DNA of 64,000 nucleotides, from NCBI RefSeq assembly GCF_003945595.2, contig NW_024104416.1, positions 1,377,878-1,441,877 on the forward strand, in the 5' to 3' direction. This DNA is from Pipra filicauda. Lineage: Eukaryota; Chordata; Aves; Passeriformes; Pipridae. Under the pieces are notes generated by a model that saw nothing but the letters and a program-made list of their open reading frames with translations, did no database searches and was not told the DNA's origin. Position numbers and translations under genes: made by a program. This document shows, piece after piece, positions 23,994 through 37,240 of this stretch. Within the stretch, counting starts at the first letter, position 1. Each line of letters opens with the position of its first letter.

Positions 23994-26900
23994 GGAGTGA
24001 GTCCTTAATCATTCCTTGTCAGAACAAGTTTGGTAGGCTGTCTGGAAAAGGAGGTTAGAGTCATTAAATCTAACAGTTCTGACTGTTTCTTAACAGCACT
24101 TAAGTATCACTTGATGGATGGCTGTCTGGAACGATATCCTCCTTCCTGTTGATATTCCGAACCAAATCCAAGCGATACAAAATGTCTCAGAGTCCCAGTA
24201 ATCACCTATTACAATAAATTATTACATGGCCACTGCAGTTCTCTTGCAGTCATCTACAATGCACTAACCCCATATGGCATTTGGAAAGGATTAGGCATCG
24301 TGTGGGTAATGTGCACATTTGCAGATTTGTTGGATGTGAGAGAGAGGGAAAGAGACCTTGAAGCCAAGATTCACTGTTGGGGGTAGAATGAAATTTCCCC
24401 TCTCAGTGGATTATTGGGGCAGGGTATGGATTAGGAGACCTCTTTAGGGTCCTTTCAGGTTTAGGGTTTTGCCCATGCCCTTCATGTCCATTCCATCCCC
24501 ATCGTCCCCACCCTGGTTTCTGTAATAAAGGGGTTTTTGAAATGCCTGTGAAGCATCTGTTAGTGCCCACTGCCAAAGGAAGCTGAACTACATGTCCAAC
24601 TAGCTTAGACAATTCCTATGGTTTTTTTGGCCATTTAATAAAACAAAGAAATGGAGAACTCATTTGGAAATTTCCTGTAAACCAAGAAAATGCTTAATTT
24701 TCAAAACACAATTTGAATTTTAAAAAGATAATTCATATTAAATATTATAGAGGGAGAAGCTGCTCCATTTCATTCAGCTTCTAGAGGAAAATAATTATGC
24801 TCTTTACAATTTGAAGTGCATTTGTATTCCTTCCAAATAGTCCTATTACAACAAATGAAGTACTTACTATACATCTTTTTCCTGCTGCTTTTCAACTTAA
24901 ATTTAATTTTCACATAGATTTATTTAAAACAATTCTCAACGTGACTCAGCCAAATGATGAATTTATTGAGAGTTTAGTAAATGTGCAATCTAGTTGAAGT
25001 TAAAAATGGCTGCTTTGTAATTCTGTACCTAAATGAAATTACGCATTGTAGCCAGCTATTGTGCATCCATTTAAAGTCTATTTCTTGAGGCACATGTTTA
25101 ATCTTTAACAGAAAGAAAATATAGTGAAAATATGTTGCTAACAGGAAAATGTATATATACATATATAGCATTAATATTAAGGAAAAGTTTTAATTTATTT
25201 TTTGTGTTTCCTGAGCCTGCTTGAGCAGTTATTGCATAAATGTGTGTATACACTTTGTGTATGCAGAGAATACACTGTACCTAGAGATGGTCTCACTTTT
25301 TGTTGCTCATAATACATGACTGTCTCTCTTCAGATGTACATATTTTAAACTTAAGAAGGAAAGTTTAATCAAGCGAATGTTGGAGAGCATAAAATTATTT
25401 GTAATGAGATCTCAGCGCAGAAAAGGTTTGTGACTTGTATCGATGATAGAACAGGCTGCGCGAGAACTTTGCCTCTGGCAAGGGGTGATTCTGTTTTCTG
25501 ATCCATTGTTGGCACAAAATCAGCAGCTGCATTGGAGGTAAGTGTAAAATCAGCCTGTTTCTCATAAGGAATGCTTGGGTTCAGCAGGAGAAGTTTACAA
25601 ATTCACCAGTTTTAAGAGTTGGCCCCAAAATTTTCTGAGAGGTTTCAGGTGGCTGCCCAGCATGGAGGTGCTCTCCACCCACATCTTATCTGGGGACTTT
25701 GCCCAAGTCATCCACACTCAGTTTGGTCAGAATAAAGTTCATTTCTCCTACCCAAATATATAAAAATCGAGCTACTAAATTCTCTGTCGTTATCTCCATG
25801 ACTATGTACCAAGTACAAACTTGGTGTTTAATCCAAAACCCACTACCTGCACTTTGTGGAAGAACTCCCATCCTCCTCACCATCCTGGATCCCTACTCCA
25901 GCAGTGTTTTATGCTGTTTATTCAGTAATGTTCTGATTCCTACAGATACTATTTCTTCGCAAGAGTTAGTAGATACACAGAAAGACACAGTTCCACATCC
26001 TCACACATACCCAGGCTCCTAAAGTCAGATTATTCCATAGTTTGCATTGCAGCCCATCCTGCAGGCAAATGAGACCTCAGTTGTATAAATTACTGAGAGT
26101 GAGACTACTTTATTCTTTCTTTAAACAAGACCAAAAAAAAAAATCACAAACTCTTTCATCTTCTTTCCCCAGTGTTTTCGTTTGTGGTGTTACCAGGTTG
26201 CCAGCTGCACACCGAGGAGATAGGCTTGCCATGGAATTCCAAGGAGGTGAGGAAGTGAACGTGCCAGCTCTGGAGAGGGAGATGTGCCTTTAACCCAGCA
26301 CCTCGAGGGAGAGGCAGCAGAGCTAATCCAGCTGCTGGAGGGGTTACCTGTGTTTCAGAGAAGATGCTGAACCCTGTGTGTTATCACAGGCTGTTCAACT
26401 CAGCTTTACCCTACAATAACTTCCTCATGACTGCAGTGTTACTTTTGATACTGGATTAATGGAGTGCAGCAAATACTCAGGTACTGATTATTAGGACTTG
26501 TTTTTTATTGTGGATGTCTGCTGCCTACTATTAAGCTACATAAGCAAAACATGGAATTTAAAACACCAAAACTCAGAACTTTCTTGCTTCTTGTTTCTTT
26601 ACTTACTTTAAATAATAAAGAGTGTACCAAGGAAAAGCTAAAAGCTTTTGATTTGTTATTAAGCCATGGGTTTTAACCAGATCTTGGTTTAAAATCCTTT
26701 AACCTGTGTATCAGAAGTTTCCAACCAATATATTTTATTGCTACAATGGTCCATCAAAGAAGAGCTTTATGTCACACAACCACCATTTCCTGACAATGGC
26801 ACAAAGGGATATGGAGCTTCTCATAACCACTGATGTTCTCAGATTTGGGCTGATTCCCCACGTGGCAGCACAAGGGGTTGCTTTCTTTGGAGAATTTTAT

Positions 26901-27501
26901 ACTCATGAAGTACAGTTCCAAAATAATACTGAACCCTGTTCTTATATGAAAGGCTCCAGAGTTCCTGGGTTCTTCAAAAAGCTCATCAAATGTTAGAAGG
27001 TTTTGTCTTCTGTATTCAGTGACATGGAAGGTAAAGAAGGCATTTGGGTTTTATTTTGAAATGAGCCACTGAAAAAGGCCTGCCATAAACAAAGCTTATG
27101 AATAAATTAATGCATCTGACAAAGAAGTTAATGATCACATGGACTGGGCCCAAATTCATGATCAATGAATCATGTAGGCTGCTTTGTTTAGGCTTTGGCA
27201 AATCAATACTCCATTTTGTTAAACAAGTAAAATAGATTTTTTGTGGGGGTGCTCTGGATTAATTTTTAAATATGAAGTGTCAGACAAAGAAAATCTGAAG
27301 GGGTGCTTGAGAGTAATGCTTGGAGCTTTCCAAATTCTTTGCTTCTTTGGATTTATTATCTTGTTATGCTTCTTACCAGGCAAAAACACACAGCAGATGA
27401 ACAGTTATGGGAAAGAAGCAGTAAAATTTAGAAGGCTCTGTTGTAGCTACAAAGCTGTGAAAAAGCTTGTGACGTAGCAGACTTATTACTATGGTCTAAT
27501 T
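23994..27501. other. Unique AT-rich region, candidate conserved block
   Basis: No gene recognised. The part at 24620-25440 is repeat-free and AT-rich with TAAATT-type motifs and few CpG. It contains a perfect 5' splice motif GAG|GTAAGT at 25537/25538. I infer possible conserved regulatory DNA at 24880-25160 from texture only. Confidence 0.45.
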
Positions 27502-27577
27502 ATAGAATCACAGAATTACTTAGGTTGGAGAAGACCTTTAAGATCATCAAGTCCAATCATTAAGTCTGTCACAGCAT
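27502..27577 (-). mobile_element. CR1 LINE, extreme 3' end, minus strand
   Basis: TATAGAATCACAGAATTACT followed by TAGGTTGGAGAAGACC and AAGATCATCAAGTCCAATCA is the reverse complement of the last ~75 bp of a CR1. It is a very short 5'-truncated insertion. Confidence 0.9.
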
Positions 27578-29987
27578 CAGATTGCTGCTAATTGAAGAGA
27601 GATTGATAAACAGGAAGACTCTTTCCATTTCATTCCCATTCCCTGGGTTTGGAACACCCAGCACATGAATGGTTTTTCTTGTTTCCTTTATCATATCCTG
27701 TTGGAGTTTTATTTGAAGCAGGTGATTAAATTGTCCCTCAGTGTCCTGCCACACCTGTAGTAGGCAGAGCAATCCCAGCATGTAGTCTGTCAGTTTTTTA
27801 TGGTAGAAAGCACAAAAGTCAAAATTCCTTGGGGGATTGAGGTATATAATGATGCAGATAGACCCTTCTGAAGTGCTAAGAAATAAGTTTAGGTCGGATG
27901 GTAGAAAGTTTCTATCCAACAGCAAGATGATGCTTATTCTACAGGAAGAAATTTCTTTAAGTGACTAACGTGGTTTCCTGAGAGTGAATAAACTGGTACC
28001 TAATTTTCAAGAGAACTTGATAAGTTTTTGAAAACTACTCCAGCAATGTCGGATTCAAAGGTGTAAATATCAGATTCCCTTCTGATTCTTGCCCCCACAG
28101 CATTTTCAAAATGGATAAAGCAGACTAGGTGATTCACTCCTGCAGAGTGAAATCCTACTCTCCTGTTTACATTCTGCTCAGATAATTCTGTAGATCACAC
28201 CAAACATCTACATGGATTGAGTGCCATCACAGTTCCCTAATTCTGGGTCCAAAATATTGGGTCACACCTGGTGCCACGAAGAGTGTTAGAATTGCTGAGT
28301 TGGAGCCTGTCCTCTTGGATCCAGCACACTACTGAAATTCCTGGCTCTAGGGCTCAGTGAGGGAAGAAAACTGACTTGGGAAGAGAACAGAAAGTTTTTA
28401 ACCTCGTCAAGAAAATGTCCTGCACTTGATATTGCCCGAGAGAGAGTCCTGGAACATCACTCCTGGATAGATGTGAGGAGAGACAGAATGCCAAATCTGA
28501 TTACAGAGATCAAAAGGGTCTGCTTCTACAAAGCTCTGAGAACTCACAGCTCATGTTGTCAGAATTAGGTTTGTGGCTAAGTGGAATTTTTCATCATTGC
28601 AGCAATTTGTTTTGGTACTTAACAATGAATGTGGGGCCTGACTTAAGATAGTCAACGTTGAAAGCTTTGGTTTTCTAAGACAAGCTACTGCTGCCCAGCT
28701 TCCCAGAGTTATTTATTACCTTCAGCAGCACATCTTGTTACAGAGGATATTCAGAACCACTTGCCAGCAGGAAAACAACCAGTACTGAGATAGGAATAAG
28801 GAATGACCCCTTCCCCTAGCCCTGCTGGCCTCTGGTCTTTCATCGAGTTTATATATGCAAACACTGCCCTGTCAGAAAATGACTCTGTGGTTGTAAAAAG
28901 GCAGCTGAACAAGAAGCTGCTGCTGAACTATGAATTAGGCATTCTGGGTGGTCACTGCATTGAGTCAGCAAAAGAAAAGAAACCAACTGTTCTGCGAAAG
29001 ATAAATTATTATGCCCTAAAAAGGTTTATGTTCCCTTGGCTACTTGTAGCGAGTGATTGAAAGTCAGGTAGAGGACACAAGATATTGAACAGATCACTGG
29101 GGACTCGTCCAAATTTGGGCTGGTAAAAATCTTCACAAGTACATCAGAAAATTCTGTAGAGGATAGGACAGAATGGAGGAAAACAGAACAAATCCAAATC
29201 AAGGATTACACCTTACCAGAACGTAAAATGAAAGATTGTTAGAGGATCTGAAATCTGGTGGTTTGTTATTTAAAAGCCTGAGCTGGGTTATTGGAATGCT
29301 TACAATTACTCATTCATAGAAGAGAAAACAAAACAAGAAACTGCCAGCAAGTAAAAAACAAGCTAATTCACAAGTATGTGTTTTACAAAGCTTTTGGCCT
29401 GATGTTCTCAGGCTGAGACCACCCAGAGGCAAACATTGTCCATTAAAACAGAAATTGAGGCCTCCAAACACTTCTTAAAATCAGACCTTTTTGCCTATTC
29501 TACCATTCTCCTTGATTGCAGATTCACATGTTGCTGAAGGTGTTTTTTAAATCCAACTAGAGCTCGATATTAATAGCATCAGAGTTAGTTACTGTCCTTT
29601 TCTTTATCAGCTTGGGATCAAATGCTCTAATGAAAATCAATAGAGTGTTTCCCCACTGTGTTTCTGAAAGCAAGAGCAAATACCTGCCGCAGATAAAATG
29701 ATTATGTTTTCCCAAGCTATTAGCATGATTCAAGTGATACACTACTAAAATAACTTTATGCAGAATCAGTGATTTTTTTTCTACAGATATTTCCATTTTG
29801 GCATATCTGTTATGCAGCAGTATCAAATGACAACCCTGAGTCAGAGGGATCCAGGCTATCCGCATCACCTCCAGAATTACTCCTGCTTACTACAGTGTTT
29901 GTGGTAGCTGAAAGTGAAGAAGATAAATTGTGATTAGTATGTAGAAAAATGTAGCATGTTTAAGGACAAAATGACACATCAGAGATT
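27578..29987. other. Unique non-coding DNA
   Basis: No gene or repeat recognised. The longest open frame is a 118-codon one on the minus strand at 27569-27925. It is not recognised and overlaps the CR1 tail, so it is dismissed. Confidence 0.5.
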
Positions 29988-30497
29988 TCACAGAATCCCG
30001 GAATGGGTCAGGCTGGAAGGGCCCACAGTGTCTTATCTGGTCCCACCTCCCTGCTCCAGCAGGGCCATCCCAGAGCACAGGGCACAGGATTATGTCCACA
30101 CAGCTCTGGAATATCTCCAGTCAGGGAGACTCCACACCCTCCCTGGGCAGCCTGTTCAGGGCTGGGTCACTGCCCAGCAAAGAAGTTCTTCCTCCTGTCC
30201 AGGTGGACCTTCCTGGGCATCAGTTCCTGCCCGTTCCTCCTGTGCCATTGCTGGGCCCCCCCGAGCAGAGCCTGCTCCATCCTCTGCCCCCTCCCTGCAG
30301 CCCCTGACACACCCTGGGGAGGGCCCCTCTCAGGCTCTACTCTGGAGGCTGAACAGCCCCAGCTCCCTCAGCCTTTGCTGCTCCCAGAGCTGCTCCATCC
30401 CTTGGGCATCTCCGCAGCCTGCGCTGGCCCCGCTGCAGGAGCTCCCTGGCCCTGCTGTGCTGAGGAGCCAGAGCTGGGCCCAGCCCTGCAGTACTTC
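29988..30497 (-). mobile_element. CR1 LINE 3' fragment, minus strand
   Basis: Begins TTTCACAGAATCCCGGAATG and passes GGAGACTCCACACCCTCCCT, CAAAGAAGTTCTTCCTCCTG, GCTGAACAGCCCCAGCTCCC, and TGCAGGAGCTCCCTGGCCCT. GC-rich and about 0.5 kb long. The 197- and 184-codon plus-strand open frames here are antisense artefacts of the repeat. The sequence differs from the other copies, so it is a different CR1 subfamily. Confidence 0.95.
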
Positions 30498-31332
30498 TAT
30501 AAAAAAAAGACTAAAAGTCATACAAAAACCACAACAATTAACACATTAAATCTATAGAAAAACCGTGGAACTTCAGCAATGAAAACTGAACTTGCCTGGC
30601 AAATTTGGAGCGTGTCACCTATTTTAATTTGTTTGATGTAAGCTTAATATATCAGTGTGACTTGTTTTACTTACAGGTGCTTGCAAAAAATGACCCTCCT
30701 TTTACCTGAGTTGGTGAAAATCCTCCCCATTGCACAGCTCTCAACATGAACTTGTGCATATCCATGAGCAGGACTTCTACAGTCTACTGTCTTCTATAAG
30801 TAAAAATGGGCAATGCATGCTGTGAAGGAGGTCTAGAGAAAGGTGAGAAAACTGTGAGAGAAATAACAATATACACAACACTTATTAAGGAATCAAAAAA
30901 ATCTTTCAGATCAGACGTAGTGACACTATGACTCAGTCAAGCAGTGGTTGTGACGATGTGGAGGAAGAGCTGGGATGGCCATAGCAAGGGAGAAAGACAT
31001 GGAAATCTCCAGTTCAGAGAAAGCTCCAAGTGTAATAGAAAGCAAGTTGGCTGCATCTACCCCCAAGACAGAGATTTCACTCATCATTGTTACAGAATGA
31101 AAAATTTAAGAAAGCCCCAAGAGAAGAATTTTCTTATTTTATTCAAACGAAGCTTCCATCTGAAGGCACATATGCCACCATATGGGATACATTTCAGGCA
31201 TTCATTAGGAGAAGAATAATTAGTCTAGCATCATACCAGGAAGAAAGGAAGAGGCCCAGAGGATAATTACTTTAGAAACAGAAATAAAAGACCTTGAAAC
31301 TAAATTTGCTAGGGACAAGTCTATGAAAAATG

Positions 31333-31353
31333 AAAAAAAAAAAAAAAAAAAAA
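31333..31353. repeat. Poly(A) run, 21 bases
   Basis: Uninterrupted A run after ATGAAAAATG. No processed-pseudogene body is recognised upstream and no target-site duplication is seen. I call it a simple repeat. Confidence 0.9.
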
Positions 31354-33694
31354 GAACTTTATTTATAGGAATTTGAATTCAGTTATCAAGGCAGAGAGGA
31401 AAAGGGACATGACCACGACAGGATTATTTTTAGCTTGGGGAGAAGCTGCTACATTATTGTTTTAATGATTATGGAAAATATGTAGTCTCATATTTCAGCC
31501 ATTCACCACAAGCAAGAAGCCTCTTCTGTAGTACAAAAGAGATGAAACACTTCCACATTATATTAGGAAGAACTGCACTATGTGTCCTCTCTTTGCAAAT
31601 ACACTGCTAATAGTGCTACTGGTCACGGGCTTAAAATACGACTGAGACCCTTTAAAGGTTGTCAAAAAGGATTATTCCTTTGTAGAGCTTACTATGAAAA
31701 GACCTGCAAGAAAGAGAAATGTCTGTATTATGTAAATAAAGCACAGATTCAATAACAGGGGAATAAAGAACACTCAAAAGTATGTCAGACAGGGATTTTT
31801 CTGTGAGCAATTAAACATACTGAGATAGTGCTCTCTATACATCAACTTAATCCTAACCATGCATTTAGCCAACATATCTGTACTTCACCTTGTGGAAGGG
31901 AACAGATAGACACATTATACTGAATAAAAGCCATGCACTGCATAGTGCACCACAGTCTGTCTCTCAAGCCTCAGGCCCTAAGTAACTAACCCTAATTAAC
32001 TGCTGAGTTTGGAGTTTCTGTGCGACTCAAAAGGCCCGTGGGAAGTGAACAGTGACAAGATTTGGCCCTTAAAAAAAAGCCCCAGTGACTGGATCTCTCC
32101 TCTTCATGCCAGGAAACACCTGATATTCTGCAGCACTGAAATCGTAATGGGAAGTAAAGACTTGTCTGGGTAAAATCCTTTGATTGAGACAGCGGTCAAA
32201 GGGACAGTTCTTTGATGTCTGGAGCTCTTTGCAGCAAAGACTAAAATGAGATCTCGCATTGCTGTGTGTGTGGAACAGATGGTGTGGGTTATGACAGTGG
32301 TTCATTCATATTGGGAACACTTGTTACAATGCATTCTCTTTTAAAGGTACAGAGAAAGCTATCTAACATTTTGTGACTCACCTACAGTATAAACAAGATA
32401 ATTACCTAGTTCACCTGCTAGAGCAGGGAGATCGATTATGGAAGCTAATTAGAGACCTGCTTTAAGCAGATATGAACTCATGAGTTTTTGTTATGGGTTC
32501 TTCTCCTCTTAACACACCACAGAGAAAACCATAGAACAACAGTGATTAGCCTTATTTCATTTTTATTGCTTCTCCCATTCAGAGTGAAACCACAGAAAGT
32601 CAAAAGTGTAGCTAATTTACTTTAGCAAGATGGAAAATGTAAGTTAATTTCCTTGCTTTACCACTTAGAAAGCTCTGCCAGAGCATTAATGTCAAAGGAA
32701 AACAAAGCAAAAATACATATCCATATGGAATATGAATGTAGCTCATGGTAGCCTGGCAAACACTGGCAGAGAACACTGTCACACTTGCAAGGAGGTAACA
32801 GATATTGGTAGTGAGCTTTTGAGCTCTTGGTTGCTTGTCCAGGTCGGTAGTGCAGCAGAGATACACCAGGTTGTGATGTGTAGGTGGTTTTTTTTTACTT
32901 TTCTGGCACTGGAGAATGCTTCTGTTCCCTTTAAGTAGCAGTGTTCCTGTGGTTGTTCCCAAAAGCAGAACATCTCTAGCAGTGCCCATGAATCCCTGAT
33001 TGCTCATATTTGAATGTGTCATATGTCTGTGATCTGCAGTCATTTCCCAGATCCATGTGCTCTGTCACAGCAGGGATTACTTCAGGATCTGCTGAGTCTG
33101 CAAATTTCGCATTGCATCTCTACCCACATGTGGGATGAAGAAACAAATTACTTTAGGAAGCCAGAAAGACTTTAATAATTAGTACTTAATTCCTGAGGGA
33201 CCTGCTGTCTAGTGCAAGCTCCACATCTGAGCAGGGCACTCAGGCTTACAGCCCACTGGAATGAGGAAGGTATGACAGACTAAGTCCCTGGACTTGGGTG
33301 TGAATTGGCACTGTCACTTGGAAATCCCAAGGAGTGACATGTGGCCTGAACTGGACCCTTGTTAAACAGCTGCAGCAAGGCTATAAAAATACCTTGTCAT
33401 TTTAGCCACAAAATTGTAAATTAAAACCCGCATTCATCAGGAAGAATCCAAATTGTTTAGGTTTTCACCAACTCCTTAACAGACTGTTTTTGAGAATGTT
33501 TGCCTAAATATTGCAAATACGAAGCAATGAGCTCACATCTCTGGGAGCTGGAAGGTACAAGCTGGGAATTACAAGCTGGATATTTCGTGTCTCACGTGCG
33601 GAACCAAGGGAGGCATCATTCTAAGATCACGTCTGCTATTATCAAGCTGTACACAAAACAAAGCTTCCCCCGCCTCCCCTGCTCTTCTCCTGAG

Positions 33695-33902
33695 TGCTGA
33701 CTAGAGCACCAAACTGTGTCTCTGTGGCTGCTGTCAAAGCTGGTTCGTTTAGCACTTACCTGATCACTGAATCAGTGGAAGGAACACCAGGCGTGACTGA
33801 CTCTAATGAGCAGAGCACTAACTCGAGTAAGGGAAATGTTAGCTCACATTTGCTGCCTCAGTTAATTTTTAAATGCTTTATAGCTTATGTAAATGTAACA
33901 AG
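33695..33902 (+). other. Candidate exon, 208 bp, open through
   Basis: The left edge is a strong pyrimidine tract ending CTGCTCTTCTCCTGAG. The right edge is a perfect donor, AACAAG|GTAAGTAT. The segment is open across its full length in one frame, entering in phase 1 and leaving in phase 2; the frame hits a stop three bases past the donor, in the would-be intron. The peptide (…VSVAAVKAGSFSTYL…) shows no domain I know. The AG acceptor follows G rather than C or T, which weakens it. It could be a real coding or non-coding RNA exon, or conserved enhancer DNA that mimics one. Confidence 0.25.
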
Positions 33903-35479
33903 GTAAGTATGGTTAATATAGCTTAAACAGCTTGGGATGAAGTCCTGCCCCAAAACATGCTATACCTGCTGTTTCAGGCAATCTGGCTGGTGACAGTCTC
34001 CCTCTAATCTTTATCCTACTCCTAGAAACTGTCTCCAAAAGAACAGCAATGGCAAAAAAATCTATCAGTAAAAATAATATTATACTTTAAAGCAGGCCTG
34101 AGAGCAAGACCAAACTGTGCTTGTATTTTATGGTCATTCATCTCTGCTCTAAAAGAACTGATAGTTCTGTTTTCTTTTGACCTAGAGATCCAGTGAAAGT
34201 GTTCACAAGAGTCAAAAGCAGGCTGTCAACACAGCAGTGCAAGATACCAAGCAAAACTCTTATTGAAATCAAAGGAAAAAAGAGAAGGAAAAAAAAGACC
34301 CTCCAAAATGTCACACAACAATATAGATTTAAGGGCTGGGGGGAGGAATATTATATTTAAGAGACTGGAGTTACATTAATGTGAAAGTTTTATGTAGTGG
34401 GTCTTTATCAATGAGACAGAGGCTGGCTTTTCACCTCAGCTCTTTAAATACCCCATCCAATAATTAATTTAACTGATATGGGACAGCTATATTATCCCTG
34501 AAAAAAGTGATTTGTATAGATCTAAGAGCAAATGCCTCCGCAAAAAGACAGGGGTGATCATTATTTCAAAGCTCTTATTTTTCCTCTAGTCTTAGACTTG
34601 TGAAATTATTTATTTGACAATCTGAAAATAAAACTTGAGCTGTATTAGCATGTAGGCTGCTCAATAAAAGGCAAAAAAATGAGGGAGAGGATTAATAAAT
34701 TACATGCTAGAAATGGGAAACAAGATTAGAGGTGACATTTTGGCAACATCTTCTTCCCAGTAAAGGAAAAAAAATGAAACAAGATTAGTTGGAGGGGAAA
34801 GAGGGAGTCAATCAGCAGGAAAAATGAAATTTAGAAAATGTGAGAAAGCCTGTGAAAAATGGAGGAGTTGATTAGGATAAAGGGTGTGATAAAAATGACT
34901 CCTTAGCAAAGAGAGGGACATTGCTGCTCTCCAAAGGTAAACAGCACTCAACAAATCAGGGGGTTGGAAGGTAGGCTGGGGAATGATGGGCTGGCAGCAG
35001 AGAGAAGTCACAATAGAGAGGACAAAACCAGGTGGAAACTGCCTGTTACTGGAGCTGCAAAGGCAGGAGGAATGAGCTGCCCCAAGGGCAGTGCCCGTGC
35101 CCCTCCTGCTTTCTTACCTCTCCTCTGAGAAAGGGTCGGACAAACACAACCACACAACAGTCCCTGTGGATTCACAGACTGAGGCAAGACTGGATTTCCA
35201 GCCAGTTTGTTTGTTTTCATGGCTCCACGTTGATAGATTATATCCTACAGCAAATCTCAAATATGCATATCAGCTGCTTCCTCCCACACATTACTATAGC
35301 AACGACTCAAATCCCTGATATTTGACATCACTGGGGCTGCTGGTTCTTTCTGTTTCCAGCAGAAAGCCAAAAGAATGCTCTGATTTGAGCTTCCTCCTCT
35401 GCCAGGCCCATGGACCTCTTCTCCTTCAGGTTACCCCCTGCCACAAAGGCTTGCCTCCTTCACCTCCTTCACCCCTAAG

Positions 35480-35716
35480 ATCTCCGTTCTTTCCTTCCTT
35501 TTTCCCTCTCTTTTTTTCCTTGCAGTGGCTGCTTGAAGCCTGTCCTGAGGATGAACACATTGGTACTTTGAGAAGCTGTCCCTCAATGCTAGACCCAGAT
35601 TGTCATCTGAAGCTGATACCTGTTGGTGACTGTGTGTGCCCATGGCAGAAGGTGCCCAGCTGCTGCCATGAGAGGAGAGTTTGCACGCCAGGTGTGCTGG
35701 GAGAAGCTTGGAATTA
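35480..35716 (+). other. Strong 3' splice site with open segment (candidate last exon)
   Basis: A pyrimidine tract of about 40 bases (35483-35521) ends TTTTTTTCCTTGCAG at 35525, an excellent acceptor. Downstream, the frame WLLEACPEDEHIG… stays open for 63 codons to a stop at 35715-35717 and is cysteine-rich. No good donor follows (best is CAG|GTGTGC at 35690) and no AATAAA is close by. No homologue is recognised. It is listed for the splice signal, not as a gene. Confidence 0.2.
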
Positions 35717-36649
35717 AGAGCAAAAAAATACATAGCTATAAAAATCAAAAGGTTTTGGGGCAAATGTTGCAAGAGTGACTATTTGGTCATGATTCAGTGG
35801 CAGTTTTAGTCCCTTACTGTCTTGAGCCTCCAGATTGTCATCCAAAGGATCCTAAGGGGGAAAAAAAAACAAGCAGAAAAAAAGTGAAGCCTAAAAAGCT
35901 GTTTGGGTCGATCCTATGAAAATTTACAGTTTCTAGTTAGAGCTTTCACAAAGATACAAACGTGGGCTCAGCCCAGGACACAGAATGGTGGGATCCTGCT
36001 GTAATTCATCTTTAGGTGAGCAATCATCTGAAAGAGATGATTCCCCCAGACAACAGCACATGTTACTTCCTTTGCAGGTATCAGTAAAATGCCCATGATG
36101 TTTTCTTGCAGTCTTCTGCAAGATGCTGGGTGCAGGAAGATGTATTCTGTGTGCAGTAGCAACTACTATCCCCTAAAATTCTCATGTTCCAACAGCAATT
36201 ATTCCAAAGCACCTAAGTCTAAGAAACAAGGTTTTTCCCCTATATTTAAAAGGAGAATTTAACCAGTAACTGGCTGCCATACCTTACAGATGTTAACTTT
36301 TTTAACCATAATTCTTGTAACTATGAGTGCATTGAAAAGTTAAATCAATTTGTCAATGAACTGGAGAGCAGTGAATGTATAAAAGGTAATTTTTTATGTT
36401 CTAAGTCAGTAGGAATATTATACTGCTGAAATTTTTATTAATCTGTAAAATTTGAAATGGATACATGGTTTGCTTATGATCTTAATGGGACATCATTTCA
36501 CATAAACACAAAATACAGGTAGATGTATTGTATTTTCTTTTTAATTTTTTAGATACCTTTTAATATCATTTTACTTTTCAGGAGCATTTTATTTTTAATG
36601 ATAATTTTTTTTCTAGATTGTATCACAACCTGCTTTTAATTAGAATGAC

Positions 36650-36669
36650 AGGCAAATTTAAATTTGCCT
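36650..36669. repeat. Perfect 20-bp palindrome
   Basis: AGGCAAATTT is followed directly by its exact reverse complement, with no spacer. The next bases outward do not pair. Function unknown. Confidence 0.9.
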
Positions 36670-37093
36670 TTATTTTCCTTTCTCAAAAAGTGTTCTTTAT
36701 TCCCTATTAGTTTCCCACAGAGAATTTTTTTAATGAAGAAGCTTCATTTTAGAATTTGTAGTCTCCTGAACAGACTCTATAATGATGAAATATAAGTGTC
36801 TTTCCCACAATAACCTGATGTTTTTCTTAGCTGTGTTTGGAAAGCTTCAGATAAGGCGAGGGGTTAAGTAAATCTCCAGTTCCCTCGGGGTCAGTTTGCA
36901 GAACATGCAGGTACACACCTTGTACAATCTCTTAAAACTCTGTAAATGTGGCTTATTCTCTTGGCCTACTTGCTCTTTAAATTGGTGGTAAAAACTTACT
37001 AAAATAAGAACAATATTGCAGCAGGAGAGATGTCAGGCAGTCCCTCACCAAATGCAAAATGCAGCGTGTGCTTGGGAGTGTTTATGAGATGAT

Positions 37094-37240
37094 TGAATCC
37101 CAGAATGGTTTTTGTTGGAAGGGACCTTAAAGCTCATCTCGTTCCACCCCCTGCCGTGGGCAGGGACACCTTCCACTCTCCCAGGTTGCTCCACCCTGAC
37201 CTTGAGCATCCTGAACTTCCAGATCCCTGCCCTGCCATCA
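37094..37240 (-). mobile_element. CR1 LINE 3' end, minus strand
   Basis: GATTGAATCCCAGAATGG, then TTGGAAGGGACCTTAAAGCT, CATCTCGTTCCACCCCCTGC and GACACCTTCCACTCTCCCAG match the 3' end of the same CR1 subfamily as at 18.5 and 41.4 kb. After about 37200 the match decays (TTCCAGATCCCTGCCCTGCC). Confidence 0.92.

Larger units (their letters stand above)
30498..37093. other. Unique region with exon-like signals
   Basis: About 6.6 kb without CR1. It contains an (A)21 run (31333-31353), an exon-like open segment (33695-33902), a very strong 3' splice site (35525), and a perfect 20-bp palindrome (36650-36669). No protein family is recognised. The rest is AT-rich and otherwise featureless. Confidence 0.5.

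Noticed and set aside
29956..30557. 197- and 184-codon plus-strand open frames
   Set aside because: They are antisense to a GC-rich CR1 fragment, and Pro/Ser/Ala-rich composition is typical of such artefacts.
31975..32000. CCCTAA-like words suggesting telomeric repeat
   Set aside because: Only two isolated, non-tandem copies.
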